A stretch of DNA of 31,356 nt from a virus: positions 1 to 31,356 of the IMG/VR virus record IMGVR_UViG_3300030331_000790, one strand, 5' to 3'. A model generated the notes under the pieces. The model saw only the letters and a list, made by a program, of their open reading frames with translations, ran no database searches and was not told where the DNA came from. Position 1 is the stretch's first letter; each line of letters begins with the position of its first letter. Position numbers and translations under genes: made by a program. Below, in pieces: positions 18,449 to 28,200 of this stretch.

Positions 18449-18712
18449 ATGGCTTATTCAGCAAGTGGACTTTGTAGAATGGGTGGAGATTCAAATGGAA
18501 ACACTTGGGTTTACACAACTACAGATACAATAGCTACAGTAAATAGTGCTGGTTATTTTAATAGTTCAGCTAATATGCTTAAAGTTCGTGATGTTATTAT
18601 TGTAAAAGATACTAACACACCAACAACTCATCATGTTACTGTTCTATCAAATACTGGTTCAGTTGTAGACGTATCAGATGGTACAGCTATAGCAGAAACA
18701 GATGGTGACTAA
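18449..18712 (+). CDS. Small capsid-associated (decoration-like) protein, 87 aa
   Basis: It starts 14 bases after the capsid stop, behind a strong AGGAGGTTAATTA site. The beta-rich protein (ASGLCRMGGDSNGNTWVYTT, DTIATVNSAGYFNSSANMLK, VRDVIIVKDTNTPTTHHVTV, LSNTGSVVDVSDGTA) has the pattern YTTxDTIATVxxAxYFxxxxxMLxVxDxIIVxDTNTPTxxxxxVLSNTGxVVDVxDGT, which I remember from many phages directly after capsid genes. A trimeric decoration or head-fibre base role is plausible, inferred from position and composition. A nine-pair hairpin follows the gene. Confidence 0.78.
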   Translation: MAYSASGLCRMGGDSNGNTWVYTTTDTIATVNSAGYFNSSANMLKVRDVIIVKDTNTPTTHHVTVLSNTGSVVDVSDGTAIAETDGD

Positions 18713-18720
18713 AAAAGGAG

Positions 18721-18743
18721 ATGGGGGAGTTATGCTCCCCCAT
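18721..18743 (+). promoter_or_regulatory. 9-bp hairpin between RBS and start of tail tube A gene
   Basis: ATGGGGGAG (18721-18729), loop TTATG, CTCCCCCAT (18735-18743), perfect pairing and mostly G:C. It directly follows AAAAAAGGAG (18711-18720), a perfect Shine-Dalgarno. No T-run follows, so it is not an ordinary terminator. The start codon of tail tube A is at 18752, 31 bases after the Shine-Dalgarno, but only eight bases if the hairpin is folded. Confidence 0.8.
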
Positions 18744-18751
18744 AACTATAT

Positions 18752-19345
18752 ATGGCTCTAACAAGTAGCACAGCAGATACACCATTAGATATATGCAGTA
18801 GGGCATTAATACTGATTGGTGCAGAGCCTATATCATCTTTTGATGATGGAACAACAGAAGCTACAGTAGCTGTAAATATGTATGAAGATGTTGTTCAAGC
18901 AGCTTTAGTTAATTCAAGATGGCGATTTGCAACAAATCAAAAGATAGTTAATAGACTTACAGATGCACCAACTGGAAGATATGATTATGCTTATCAATTA
19001 CCTTCAGATATGATTATGCTTCATGGTGCAACAGTCAATGGTAATTTAATTGAGTATCAAGTTTATGGAGATAAACTATTTGCAGATACTACAGAAACAG
19101 ATACAGTAATAGTAGATTATAGCTTTAGAGCAAGTGAAGTTGATTTTCCCTCTTATTTTACGTTAGCTGTTGAGTTTTCTTTAGCTATAATCTTTGCAAC
19201 ATCTATAGCAAGAGATGCAAGTCTGGCATCACTTATGACAGAACGTGCAGAATCTTCTATGGCAAAAGCAAGATCACTAGATTCACAACAACAAACTACA
19301 CGTAAACTTGAAACAAGTAGGTTCTTAACTGCGAGAAGAAGCTAA
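18752..19345 (+). CDS. Tail tubular protein A, T7 gp11-like
   Basis: The 197-residue protein starts ALTSSTADTPLDICSRALIL, then IGAEPISSFDDGTTEATVAVNMYEDVVQAALVNSRWRFAT, the conserved T7 gp11 N-terminal signature, followed by YDYAYQLPSDMIMLHG. The C-terminal helix has MTERAESSMAKARSLDSQQQT. Twelve copies form the gatekeeper ring under the portal and join it to the gp12-like nozzle. Its translation start is unusual (see the hairpin just upstream). It overlaps tail tube B by one base (TAATG). Confidence 0.92.
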   Translation: MALTSSTADTPLDICSRALILIGAEPISSFDDGTTEATVAVNMYEDVVQAALVNSRWRFATNQKIVNRLTDAPTGRYDYAYQLPSDMIMLHGATVNGNLIEYQVYGDKLFADTTETDTVIVDYSFRASEVDFPSYFTLAVEFSLAIIFATSIARDASLASLMTERAESSMAKARSLDSQQQTTRKLETSRFLTARRS

Positions 19346-21861
19346 TGCAAGTCGTTAGAATACCATTTACTAATTTTCAATTTGGGGAAATTAGCCCATC
19401 TTTGATTGCAAGAACTGATACACAAGTTTATAACAACTCAGCACAAAAATTAACAAACTTTCTTATACGTGCTGAGGGTGGTGTTATAAAACGATCTGGA
19501 ACAAAATGGATTCATAATTTTGGAACAACAGTAGATGATAATGTAGAACAACAAGTAAGACTTATACCATTTATATTTAGTGATGATGAAAGATATATAA
19601 TTGCTTTATCTGCTGGCAAAATAGAATTTTTTATAGTCGGTTTTGATGCTTCTGGAAATGTTCAAGCAAATGCTGTTTCAAATTTATCTTCAACTACTCT
19701 TACTTCTGATACTACTGGTACATCTTTAAATACTAGAATAACAGAAGCAAGATTAAAACAAATTACTTACGCACAATCTGGTGATGTTCTTTTTCTTGCA
19801 CATAATGCATTTAACACATTAAAGATTGTTAGAACATCCTTACTTACTTTTCAAATATCACCGTTTTCATTTGATTTAAAAGGTGATGCAAAAGAAACCT
19901 ATCAACCTTATTATCATTTTCATCAAGCTGGCTTTACTCTTACACCAAGTGCTACTTCTGGAAATGGTATTACTGTAATTGTAAAACCACCAGGTACTGA
20001 TAGAGGAGCTTGGAGTAGTGGAACTGGATATGAAATAGGAGATCATGTAACACATAGTAATCAAGTTTATGAAGTGATTGCTGATATAAATCCATCAAAT
20101 ACAGCACCTAACTCAGATACAACTAATTTTAGAGCAGTTACTTATTTTGATGATGGATCAACAAATGGTGGTGGATATAGTAATTCCTTGCACGTTGGAC
20201 TTACATTAAGATATAGAAAAAGAGAAATAGATATAACTGCTGTTACTTCTGGTTCTCATGCAACTGGTAATATAGCTGATAGTCTTTTTGCAAAACTTGG
20301 TATTAATGCAATAAGAACAATAAAAGATAGTACAACAATAGAAATAACAATGCCACTTCATAATCTTTCTGTGGGTGATAGTGTTACAATATCTGAAACA
20401 GATACAGTAGCTGGAATATCCAATAGCAATTTAAATGGAGCAAGAAGTGTAACATCAGTTATTGATGATAATACCTTTACAGTTACTGCTGGTGCAAGTG
20501 CTAATGCTTCTGTTGATGGTGGAGGTGCGCCTCGTTTGACAACGACTGCACCTACAACAGATTGGGAGGAACAATCATATTCTGCTATTCGTGGGTTTCC
20601 AGCAGCCATTTGTTTTCACGAAGGTCGATTGTGGTTTGGTGGTACATTAGCACAACCAGACGGTATTTGGGCTTCTCAATCTGGTGAGTTTTTTAATTTT
20701 AATATTGGAACTGCATTAGATAATGAATCAATACAATTATCATCTAGTGTTGGTGAATTAGATCAAATAAAACATTTAGTATCAAATCGTGATCTACAAG
20801 TGTTTACAGTAACATCAGAGTTTATTGTACCAGCATTTGAAAATACACCAGTTACCCCACAAAATGCAATGGTTCGTAGACAAACTCCTTATGGTGTAGC
20901 AGATGTAAAACCATTTGTTTTTGATGGTGCCACTTTATATGTTCAAAGATCAGGTAGTGTTGTTCGAGAGTTTATCTTTTCTGATACAGAATCTGCATAT
21001 GTTGCAAATGCAGTATCACTTATATCTTCTCATTTAATTATTACACCAGTGCAAATGACATCATTGCAAGCTGCAATAGAAAGACCAGAATCTTATATCT
21101 TTATGGTAAATAGTGATGGAACAATGGCTGTATTTAATTCTAATAGATCAGAAAAACGTGCTGGTTGGACACAATTTACTACTAAAGGATTTAAAAATAC
21201 AACTGTAAATACTGCAAATGTAACAGTTGAAACTTCTGCTTCTTTTCACTCAGTTTGTACTATTGATGAAAAAGTATTTATTATTGGTAAATATGATAAA
21301 GGTAATGGAACAAAAAATCTTTGTTTGATGGAAATTGATAATAATTTTAATTTGGATCATGCAGAAAGAAAAGCAATATCTAATAGTTTGAATGGTGTAA
21401 TTCCTATAACCTCTGGTCATTTTAATAATGGTGCTGTTGTTGATGTTATTGTTGGTACTTCAAGCACACATTATATAGGTCAATTTATTGTTTCAAATAA
21501 TGAAATAGATATTTCATCAATAACAAAAGAACCTGGCTTTGTTGAAATTGGATTTAAATATCCTATTGAATTAAAAACTAATCCATTAGATATACAAACT
21601 GCAAATGGACCTTCAACTGGTATGTTAAGAGGTTTAGGAAGAGTTATATTAGATTTAAATAATACACTTTCAGTTTCGATAAATAATAGAGCTATTGAAA
21701 TATTAAATGTTACTGATGATTTTTCACTTGATAAATTAGCTATTACTGGAAAAAGAGAAGTAAGGCTCTTAGGATATAGTCGTGATCCACAATTAACAAT
21801 TACACAAAGAGCACCACTATCTATACAAATTAATAGTGTTATTGCGGAGGTACAAATATAA
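19345..21861 (+). CDS. Tail tubular protein B (nozzle), T7 gp12-like
   Basis: The 838-residue protein starts with FTNFQFGEISPSLIARTDTQVYNNSAQKLTNFLIRAEGGVIKRSGTKWI, the strongly conserved N-terminus of gp12-like proteins. It is beta-rich throughout, with PAAICFHEGRLWFGGTLAQPDGIWASQSGEFFNF and NRDLQVFTVTSEFIVPA, a propeller-like core. Six copies form the nozzle with the closed DNA gate. A carbohydrate-binding-type insert (WSSGTGYEIGDHVTHSNQVYEVI, about 213-240), like a short ChiC/carbohydrate-binding module, is seen and may touch host glycans. Length is close to T7 gp12 (794) with this extra segment. Confidence 0.92.
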   Translation: MQVVRIPFTNFQFGEISPSLIARTDTQVYNNSAQKLTNFLIRAEGGVIKRSGTKWIHNFGTTVDDNVEQQVRLIPFIFSDDERYIIALSAGKIEFFIVGFDASGNVQANAVSNLSSTTLTSDTTGTSLNTRITEARLKQITYAQSGDVLFLAHNAFNTLKIVRTSLLTFQISPFSFDLKGDAKETYQPYYHFHQAGFTLTPSATSGNGITVIVKPPGTDRGAWSSGTGYEIGDHVTHSNQVYEVIADINPSNTAPNSDTTNFRAVTYFDDGSTNGGGYSNSLHVGLTLRYRKREIDITAVTSGSHATGNIADSLFAKLGINAIRTIKDSTTIEITMPLHNLSVGDSVTISETDTVAGISNSNLNGARSVTSVIDDNTFTVTAGASANASVDGGGAPRLTTTAPTTDWEEQSYSAIRGFPAAICFHEGRLWFGGTLAQPDGIWASQSGEFFNFNIGTALDNESIQLSSSVGELDQIKHLVSNRDLQVFTVTSEFIVPAFENTPVTPQNAMVRRQTPYGVADVKPFVFDGATLYVQRSGSVVREFIFSDTESAYVANAVSLISSHLIITPVQMTSLQAAIERPESYIFMVNSDGTMAVFNSNRSEKRAGWTQFTTKGFKNTTVNTANVTVETSASFHSVCTIDEKVFIIGKYDKGNGTKNLCLMEIDNNFNLDHAERKAISNSLNGVIPITSGHFNNGAVVDVIVGTSSTHYIGQFIVSNNEIDISSITKEPGFVEIGFKYPIELKTNPLDIQTANGPSTGMLRGLGRVILDLNNTLSVSINNRAIEILNVTDDFSLDKLAITGKREVRLLGYSRDPQLTITQRAPLSIQINSVIAEVQI

Positions 21862-22307
21862 TGCCAATACCAATTGTTCCAGCCATAGGTTTATTGTTTG
21901 CCGGTATAAATGCATATGGTCAATACCAAACTGGTATTGCACAAAGACAAGCAAAAAATCAAGAAGCTTATAATTTAGAGTTACAAGCAGAACAAGATAA
22001 ATTGATTGCATTACAAAATGAGAATAGAAGAAGAAAACAAGCAAGTATTTTACTTGCAAGCAATCTTGCAGATCAAGCTTATAAAGGAAGATACGATCAG
22101 TCTTTTGATAAGTTCCTTGAAGAAAATGAAAATATAGTTAGTGAAGATATTGGTGGAATACAGTTATCTGCATTTATGGCTGATAGAGTAAGTAAACAAA
22201 GACAAGAGGTTGCACGTGCAGAAGGAAGGGCATTGTTTCAAGCTGGTTTACTTGGTGCAGCAACAACACTTGGCACTGGATATTATAATTATCGAAGGCT
22301 TGCATAA
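21861..22307 (+). CDS. Internal virion protein, T7 gp14-like
   Basis: The 148-residue protein has a hydrophobic N-terminal helix (PIVPAIGLLFAGINAYGQYQT), a long charged coiled-coil region and a second hydrophobic helix near the C-terminus (LFQAGLLGAATTLGTGYYNY). T7 gp14 has this size range and topology and forms the outer-membrane part of the DNA-ejection channel. Sequence identity to T7 cannot be judged by eye, so the call rests on topology and order between nozzle and the large ejection proteins. It overlaps both neighbours by one base. Confidence 0.78.
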   Translation: MPIPIVPAIGLLFAGINAYGQYQTGIAQRQAKNQEAYNLELQAEQDKLIALQNENRRRKQASILLASNLADQAYKGRYDQSFDKFLEENENIVSEDIGGIQLSAFMADRVSKQRQEVARAEGRALFQAGLLGAATTLGTGYYNYRRLA

Positions 22308-25264
22308 TGGCAGTTAAAGAACAAAATAGATTTAGTATTGGTAGAATTGGTGTTGCTAATGCAGATAGAAGTGGTGAAATACTTAATCGTTCTATAGCAG
22401 ATAATGCAGCACAAATAATAAAAACAATAGAACCTTTAGCAAAAGAACAAGCTCTAAGACGTGGTCAAGAAGAAGCTGAAGCTGTAGAAACACAATTTGT
22501 AACTGGTATTGATCCTCAAACTGGATTACCAAAAGCTTATAGACAAGATAATTTTCAAATAGACAATCAAGTTTTTAATGAAATTATAAAGAAAAGATTT
22601 AAATCTGAAATTGTAAAAGAAATAAAAATTGCAGCAGAAGATGCTAATACACAGACATTAAATAGTCCAAATAGATTACAAGCATTTACAACTAGATTGA
22701 ACTCCAGACTTTCAGCAATGTCTGAAAATGCTAAAGGTTGGGCTAAACAATTTATAGATAGTAATGGTGCAGACTATTTAGCACAAACTGCAAAATCAAT
22801 AGAAAGACAAGTAGCTGCACAAGCAAGACAGGATTTAATTGTTGATAGTATTGAGGGTATACAGGATAAAATTAATACAGTTACTTCACTTGCAAAAATA
22901 AATGATACTTTTTCACAAAAGAAATATCAGACATTACAAAAAGATATTGAAGAGGACATTAAAGAGTTACGTTCACAAAACTTAATTACTGCAAAACAAG
23001 AAATAGCATTAATACAAAGAAATAAAATTGCACCTAAAGCAGTATCTTTTTCATCTACAATTTATAATGAAAGTGTTTTTGATGATATAATTGGTGAACA
23101 AGGTGATATTGAAAATGGAGAATTATTAAAGTTAGTTTTAAATTATGCTTTTGATAGTCCTGATGCTTTAAATGATGCAATACAAACTTTAAAACAAAAT
23201 AAAAAATTAAACTTTTATGGAAGAGAATTAGAAAAACTAACAAAAGGTTTATCAAATAATGAAATATCTGTATTAGGTGCAACACTAAAAGAAAAAAATG
23301 CAATAACAAAAAGTAAAATTAATTCTAAATATGGTAGAGAGCAATTACAAGTTATTGCTGAGGATCAAGCTAATGTTGAATTAAATGAATTTATTGGAAA
23401 TATGAGAGATGATCCTACTAATTTATTTAATAATTTTAACCAGTTTTCAGATCAATTAAGAAATATATTTAAAAAACCTTATATTACAAATACTTTTAGA
23501 GATAGAAGATTAGAAGAAGGAATAAATTTAGTTTTATTTAATGAGTTTGAAAAAGCTTTTGGACCAATTTATAGAACTGGTAGGTCTACACAAGCATTGC
23601 TTGATGCTACAATAAAGTATGTTTCTAGTGATCCTACTATATCTAAAAAAGAATTTGAAGAAACTATTCTTCAATTAGTGCCAAAAGAAAAATTAAAAAA
23701 TTTACAAAATCTAAGAAATCAAATACCAAATTTAAAAAGTAATTTAGTTGGTATTGGATATATGGATTCTTTTGAACCAACATATAATATATTTGATGGT
23801 CTTACACAAAGATATGGTTTGAAAAAACAAATTGGTACAGATGTACAACAAAATCAAACTCAAAGAAATATATCATTAATACAAACAAAATTAAGGTATA
23901 ATAAAAATATTTCTAACACACCAGCCAATAGAGATATATTAAGTCAAAATGCTTTATTAATGGCACAAGCTGCAAATATGTTGTCTGAGGGTGCAAATGA
24001 AGATGATTTAAAAGAACTTTATCTTCGTGATGTAAATTATTTTGCAGATAGTCAACCCTGGTTAACAGAATTAGATAGAGATGTACCAATAAATACTGCA
24101 ACACAATCAATATTAAATAATCTTGCAAATGGTTTATATCGTGGTGAACGTCTTTTAAATGCTCTTCAGATATATGGTCAAGTAAGACAAAAAAATTATG
24201 GTGATGGAAAAATGCACTATAGATTTGCAAATAAAGGTGGTCCAATAAAGGAAGATATATTTGCTACATTAGAACAACTTCATGTTTTTAAACAAGGTTA
24301 TTCTGATAATGAAATAGATTCAATGCTTGATGATTATGTTGCTTCTTTTTCAGATATTACTGTTGCACAATCTCTAGCAAGAAAAATTGATGTTTCACCT
24401 ACAGATACTAAAGTTATTAAAAAAGTAGATGATAAACTAACAGCATTAGTAACAGATTATTTATCAGAAAATTATAGTCCTGTTAATATTGGTTTAATGA
24501 CAAAAGTAGTAAAAGCAAGAGCAAGAGGTTTACTTTTGCAACCTTTAAATAATACAGTAAATTCATTTGAAGCTATTCATGGTGATATAGACAAATTTAT
24601 AAATGAAGTTTTTCCAGAAAACTTAGGTGTTCTTTACGATCCAATATTAAGACAAAGAGATTTACATAGTCAACAATCACCCATATTACAATATGGTGGT
24701 GAAGCTCAAGCAATTAAGGCAATTAATAAAATTCAAAAAAAATACACTGATGAAAAGTATATAAAATATTTTGAAAAATATCATAAAGGTTTTGTTCCTT
24801 CTTTTGATATTAATAGTGTAAAAGAAAAAGATTTAATGAGTGGTGGTTTTTTTAATATGGTTGGAAGAACAGTAGAATATGTTGCAAAAGGTGCAACTTT
24901 ATTAAATTTACCAGCAGCTTTAGTAAATGCAGATTATTTATTAGACATGGATAAATCATTTAAGTTAAATGTTTTAGCTGCTCTTGGATTAGAAGATAAA
25001 GCAAAAGAAATTGGTCATTCCTTTATGTTATACCCTGTTAATGTTGATTCAGATAATTTTGAATATAGAATAATGGTTAGAAATTATACAGGTAATGATT
25101 ATTATTTTTTGCCAGAAGTAGATTCTAATGGTGAGCCACTTCAAATACCAGTTCAATTTAATCCAAATGAATATAAAGAAGAAGAAGAAAAAATTGAAGA
25201 AGAATTTAGTGGTAGTAAATCTTACGTTGATCCGATTAGTAGTATGATAATGCAAACAAGATGA
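22307..25264 (+). CDS. Internal virion protein, T7 gp15-like
   Basis: The 985-residue protein begins AVKEQNRFSIGRIGVANADR, then helical repeats with Asn/Gln/Lys-rich composition. The later part has FFNMVGRTVEYVAKGATLLNLPAALVNADYLL, a hydrophobic segment that may insert in the membrane, and a Glu-rich C-terminal stretch near residue 955. In T7, gp15 forms the periplasmic part of the ejection tube together with gp16. Length is longer than T7 gp15 (747). It is one of the most AT-rich genes in the window. Its 3' end overlaps the next start by four bases (ATGA). Confidence 0.82.
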   Translation: MAVKEQNRFSIGRIGVANADRSGEILNRSIADNAAQIIKTIEPLAKEQALRRGQEEAEAVETQFVTGIDPQTGLPKAYRQDNFQIDNQVFNEIIKKRFKSEIVKEIKIAAEDANTQTLNSPNRLQAFTTRLNSRLSAMSENAKGWAKQFIDSNGADYLAQTAKSIERQVAAQARQDLIVDSIEGIQDKINTVTSLAKINDTFSQKKYQTLQKDIEEDIKELRSQNLITAKQEIALIQRNKIAPKAVSFSSTIYNESVFDDIIGEQGDIENGELLKLVLNYAFDSPDALNDAIQTLKQNKKLNFYGRELEKLTKGLSNNEISVLGATLKEKNAITKSKINSKYGREQLQVIAEDQANVELNEFIGNMRDDPTNLFNNFNQFSDQLRNIFKKPYITNTFRDRRLEEGINLVLFNEFEKAFGPIYRTGRSTQALLDATIKYVSSDPTISKKEFEETILQLVPKEKLKNLQNLRNQIPNLKSNLVGIGYMDSFEPTYNIFDGLTQRYGLKKQIGTDVQQNQTQRNISLIQTKLRYNKNISNTPANRDILSQNALLMAQAANMLSEGANEDDLKELYLRDVNYFADSQPWLTELDRDVPINTATQSILNNLANGLYRGERLLNALQIYGQVRQKNYGDGKMHYRFANKGGPIKEDIFATLEQLHVFKQGYSDNEIDSMLDDYVASFSDITVAQSLARKIDVSPTDTKVIKKVDDKLTALVTDYLSENYSPVNIGLMTKVVKARARGLLLQPLNNTVNSFEAIHGDIDKFINEVFPENLGVLYDPILRQRDLHSQQSPILQYGGEAQAIKAINKIQKKYTDEKYIKYFEKYHKGFVPSFDINSVKEKDLMSGGFFNMVGRTVEYVAKGATLLNLPAALVNADYLLDMDKSFKLNVLAALGLEDKAKEIGHSFMLYPVNVDSDNFEYRIMVRNYTGNDYYFLPEVDSNGEPLQIPVQFNPNEYKEEEEKIEEEFSGSKSYVDPISSMIMQTR

Positions 25265-28200
25265 ATGAAAAAATACAAAGAAGTTTAGCTCCTCCTATAA
25301 TACGACCTGGTATAAGGTATCGTTCGTATTATGATAGAGGATCACAGACTTATCGTGATAGTCCAACATTTGGCGAAACATTTCAAGCTCAATTTGCATA
25401 TTCATATGATCCATTTTATGAAAGAGCTAAATTGTTTTTTGATAATAAAGTACAAGAAGTTGATGATACATTTGATCCAACTCAAATGCCTAACTATAAT
25501 CAATATGTAGATTTTAGTGACACTCTTAATAAAGCAAATAATCAATATCATTATAATAAAATAGTTAAAAATATAGATGATTCATTTGAAAGAAGAAGAT
25601 TATTAATGGATTCTTCTTTTGTTAGTCAAATTGCAGCAGGGTTTTTTGATCCTATAAATTTTATAGCATTGCCTTTTGGTGGTCCAGCTTTTGGAGTTGG
25701 TAAATCTGCTTTAAGAGTTGGTGTAGGAACTGCAACATTGCAAGCTGGTGCAGAAGCATTAAGACATCCATTTGATCCATTGTCATCACCTACAGAAGTT
25801 GCATTTAACATATTTGGTGCTGGTTTGGCTGGTGGTGTTCTTGGTGGTTTAATATCAGTACCTATGACTAAAAGAAGTTTAGCTGAAAAACAACTATTTG
25901 ATAATTTAAAAGATACATCAAAAAGATATGATAGTGACTATGTAGGTGCTAAAACTGATGAATCTTTTGTTACAAAAGAATACAATGATATTTTAAATAT
26001 TAAAGTACCAGAAAATATAAGAAATAAAGATGAAGTATGGTTAAAGCAACAAAAAGATTTACTAATTAAAGATATTGATAGATTAGAAAAAAGACAAAAA
26101 GAAACAGAAGGTTATATAAAAAAACTTACAGAAGTAGCTAAAATAACAGCATTTGATAGATTGAGAGTAAGAGATATTCCAAAAAATATAAATAAAAAAA
26201 TAAAAGAATTATCTACAACTAAAAAAGATTTAGAAGAATCAATTAATATTAATCAACCTACTCGTTTTTCAAATGAAATAAATCGTATAAGACAATTAAA
26301 TATTGAAATAGATAATTTAAAAAAACAAGCAGTAGAAGAAGTTTTAGATCAACAAACTTTTTTCTTACGTGGTGGTGATGAAACACCAGAAAACTTTTTT
26401 GAAAGACAAATAAATCCAAAAAAACAAGAATTAAATTATGTAGAAATTGCAGAATTTCAAAAAAAAGTTGCTTTAGAAAAAGGTGAAGATTTAAGTGTAA
26501 TCACTCCAAGAATCGGTGGAAAAGCATTAGCTAAAATAACTAATTTTGGTCCATTAAAATCTATATTAAATAAATCAAATAATAGATTAATAAAACTTTA
26601 TGGTTTAAAATTAGCTATGGATCAAGGTCTTTTACTTGAAACTCATGTAAAAAAAGTTGCTGCAAAGTTAGGTGAAGAAAATGACACTGGTAGTGTTTTC
26701 TTAGATGCTGGACCATTACGAGGTGAAGTTCTTGATTTATATAAAGAATTATCAAATTTATGGGTTAAAGGTTCTGGTAATTTTAAACTTGGATATAATA
26801 CAACAAACGCATTTAGAAAAGTAAAAAATATTATACCATTTGGTGATAGAGAAGAAGTTTTTGAAGAATTTTTAGATAGAATTGGTAATAAATATATTAG
26901 TAAATCAAAAGACTTAACACGTGAAGAATCAAAAGCAGTAGAACTTGTAAGAAAGTTTTTTGAAAAATGGGATGGTAGATTACAAGAAACTGGTATTCTT
27001 GGTAATTTGCATGAAATGAAAGTTAGAGCTGCAGAATTTAAAGATAAAATTAATAAAACTGAAAATAGTATTGATGAATTATTAAATAAGATTGCTGTTA
27101 CTGTATCAAAAACTGCTGATTATGCATCTTCCAATACATCTAAAAAGAAACAAATATTAGATTCTCTTGAAGAACAGTTTAAAACAAGAGGTCTTACAGA
27201 AAAACAACAAGCATTACGAGATAATATACTTGAATTTATTGAATCAAGTGAAGGCAAAGATCAAGCTAAAATAAGCAAAATAGCAAATACAAAAGCATTT
27301 AAAGATGAATTAGATTTATTAAACAGAATTATTAAACAATTTAATTTATCTGATGAAGCAATGGAATTTGTAGGTATGGATAGGGCAGATATTATAAGGA
27401 TGCCTATTGCTGAAATAAGAAAAGCTGCTAAAGCAAACAAAGTATCATTTAAAGAAACAGATAGTATTTTGCAAATACGTGATAAATTAAGAAGAGCCTA
27501 TGATAAAAAAAGAAAAAATACAGTTGATTTAAGAAGATTACAACCAGAAAACTTTGAAACATATTTTGAGAATTTATTACCATTGTTAGGTAATAAATTA
27601 CGTGGTGCATTTGTGGGTAAAACAAGAGCAATAAGTTATTATAGAGAAAGTTTATTAAAATATGAAGCTGGTATAAAAGCAGCAGAAAATAAAATACGTA
27701 ATATAAAAGGTGAAATATTAGATGAAGTATTTTTTCCTAGATATTGGAATAAAGATTATATACGTAAAAATAGAGAGAAGCTTGCTAATATATTAAAAAG
27801 CTGGATACAAGAACCAAACATTAAAGAAGATGGTTCTTTAGATTTTCCTAATGCTAGAGTATGGACAGAAGATACAGCAATAGATGAATTTACAGGTTTA
27901 GAACAAACAAGATGGAATCAAAAAGAATTATCAATAGATGATATTGACGTAGATGCACGTGTTGAAAATATTATTGATTCTATTTTGGGTGAAAACGATT
28001 TTGCAAATCCAGATAATACTTATTTTGGTGCTGGTAAATCAAAACATTTAAAACATAGAAAACTAGATATTCCTAATGAACTAGTAGCTGAATTTATAGA
28101 AACTGATGTAGCTAAAGTTATGTTTGCTTATGTTCAAAGAACTGCACCAATGTATCAATTTAAAAAGAAATTTGGTCTTAAAGATATTGATGAAGTTTTG

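Noticed and set aside
18721-18743. The hairpin after the capsid genes as a rho-independent terminator
   Set aside because: No T-run follows on the plus strand and tail genes continue directly. A translation or RNA-stability role fits better.
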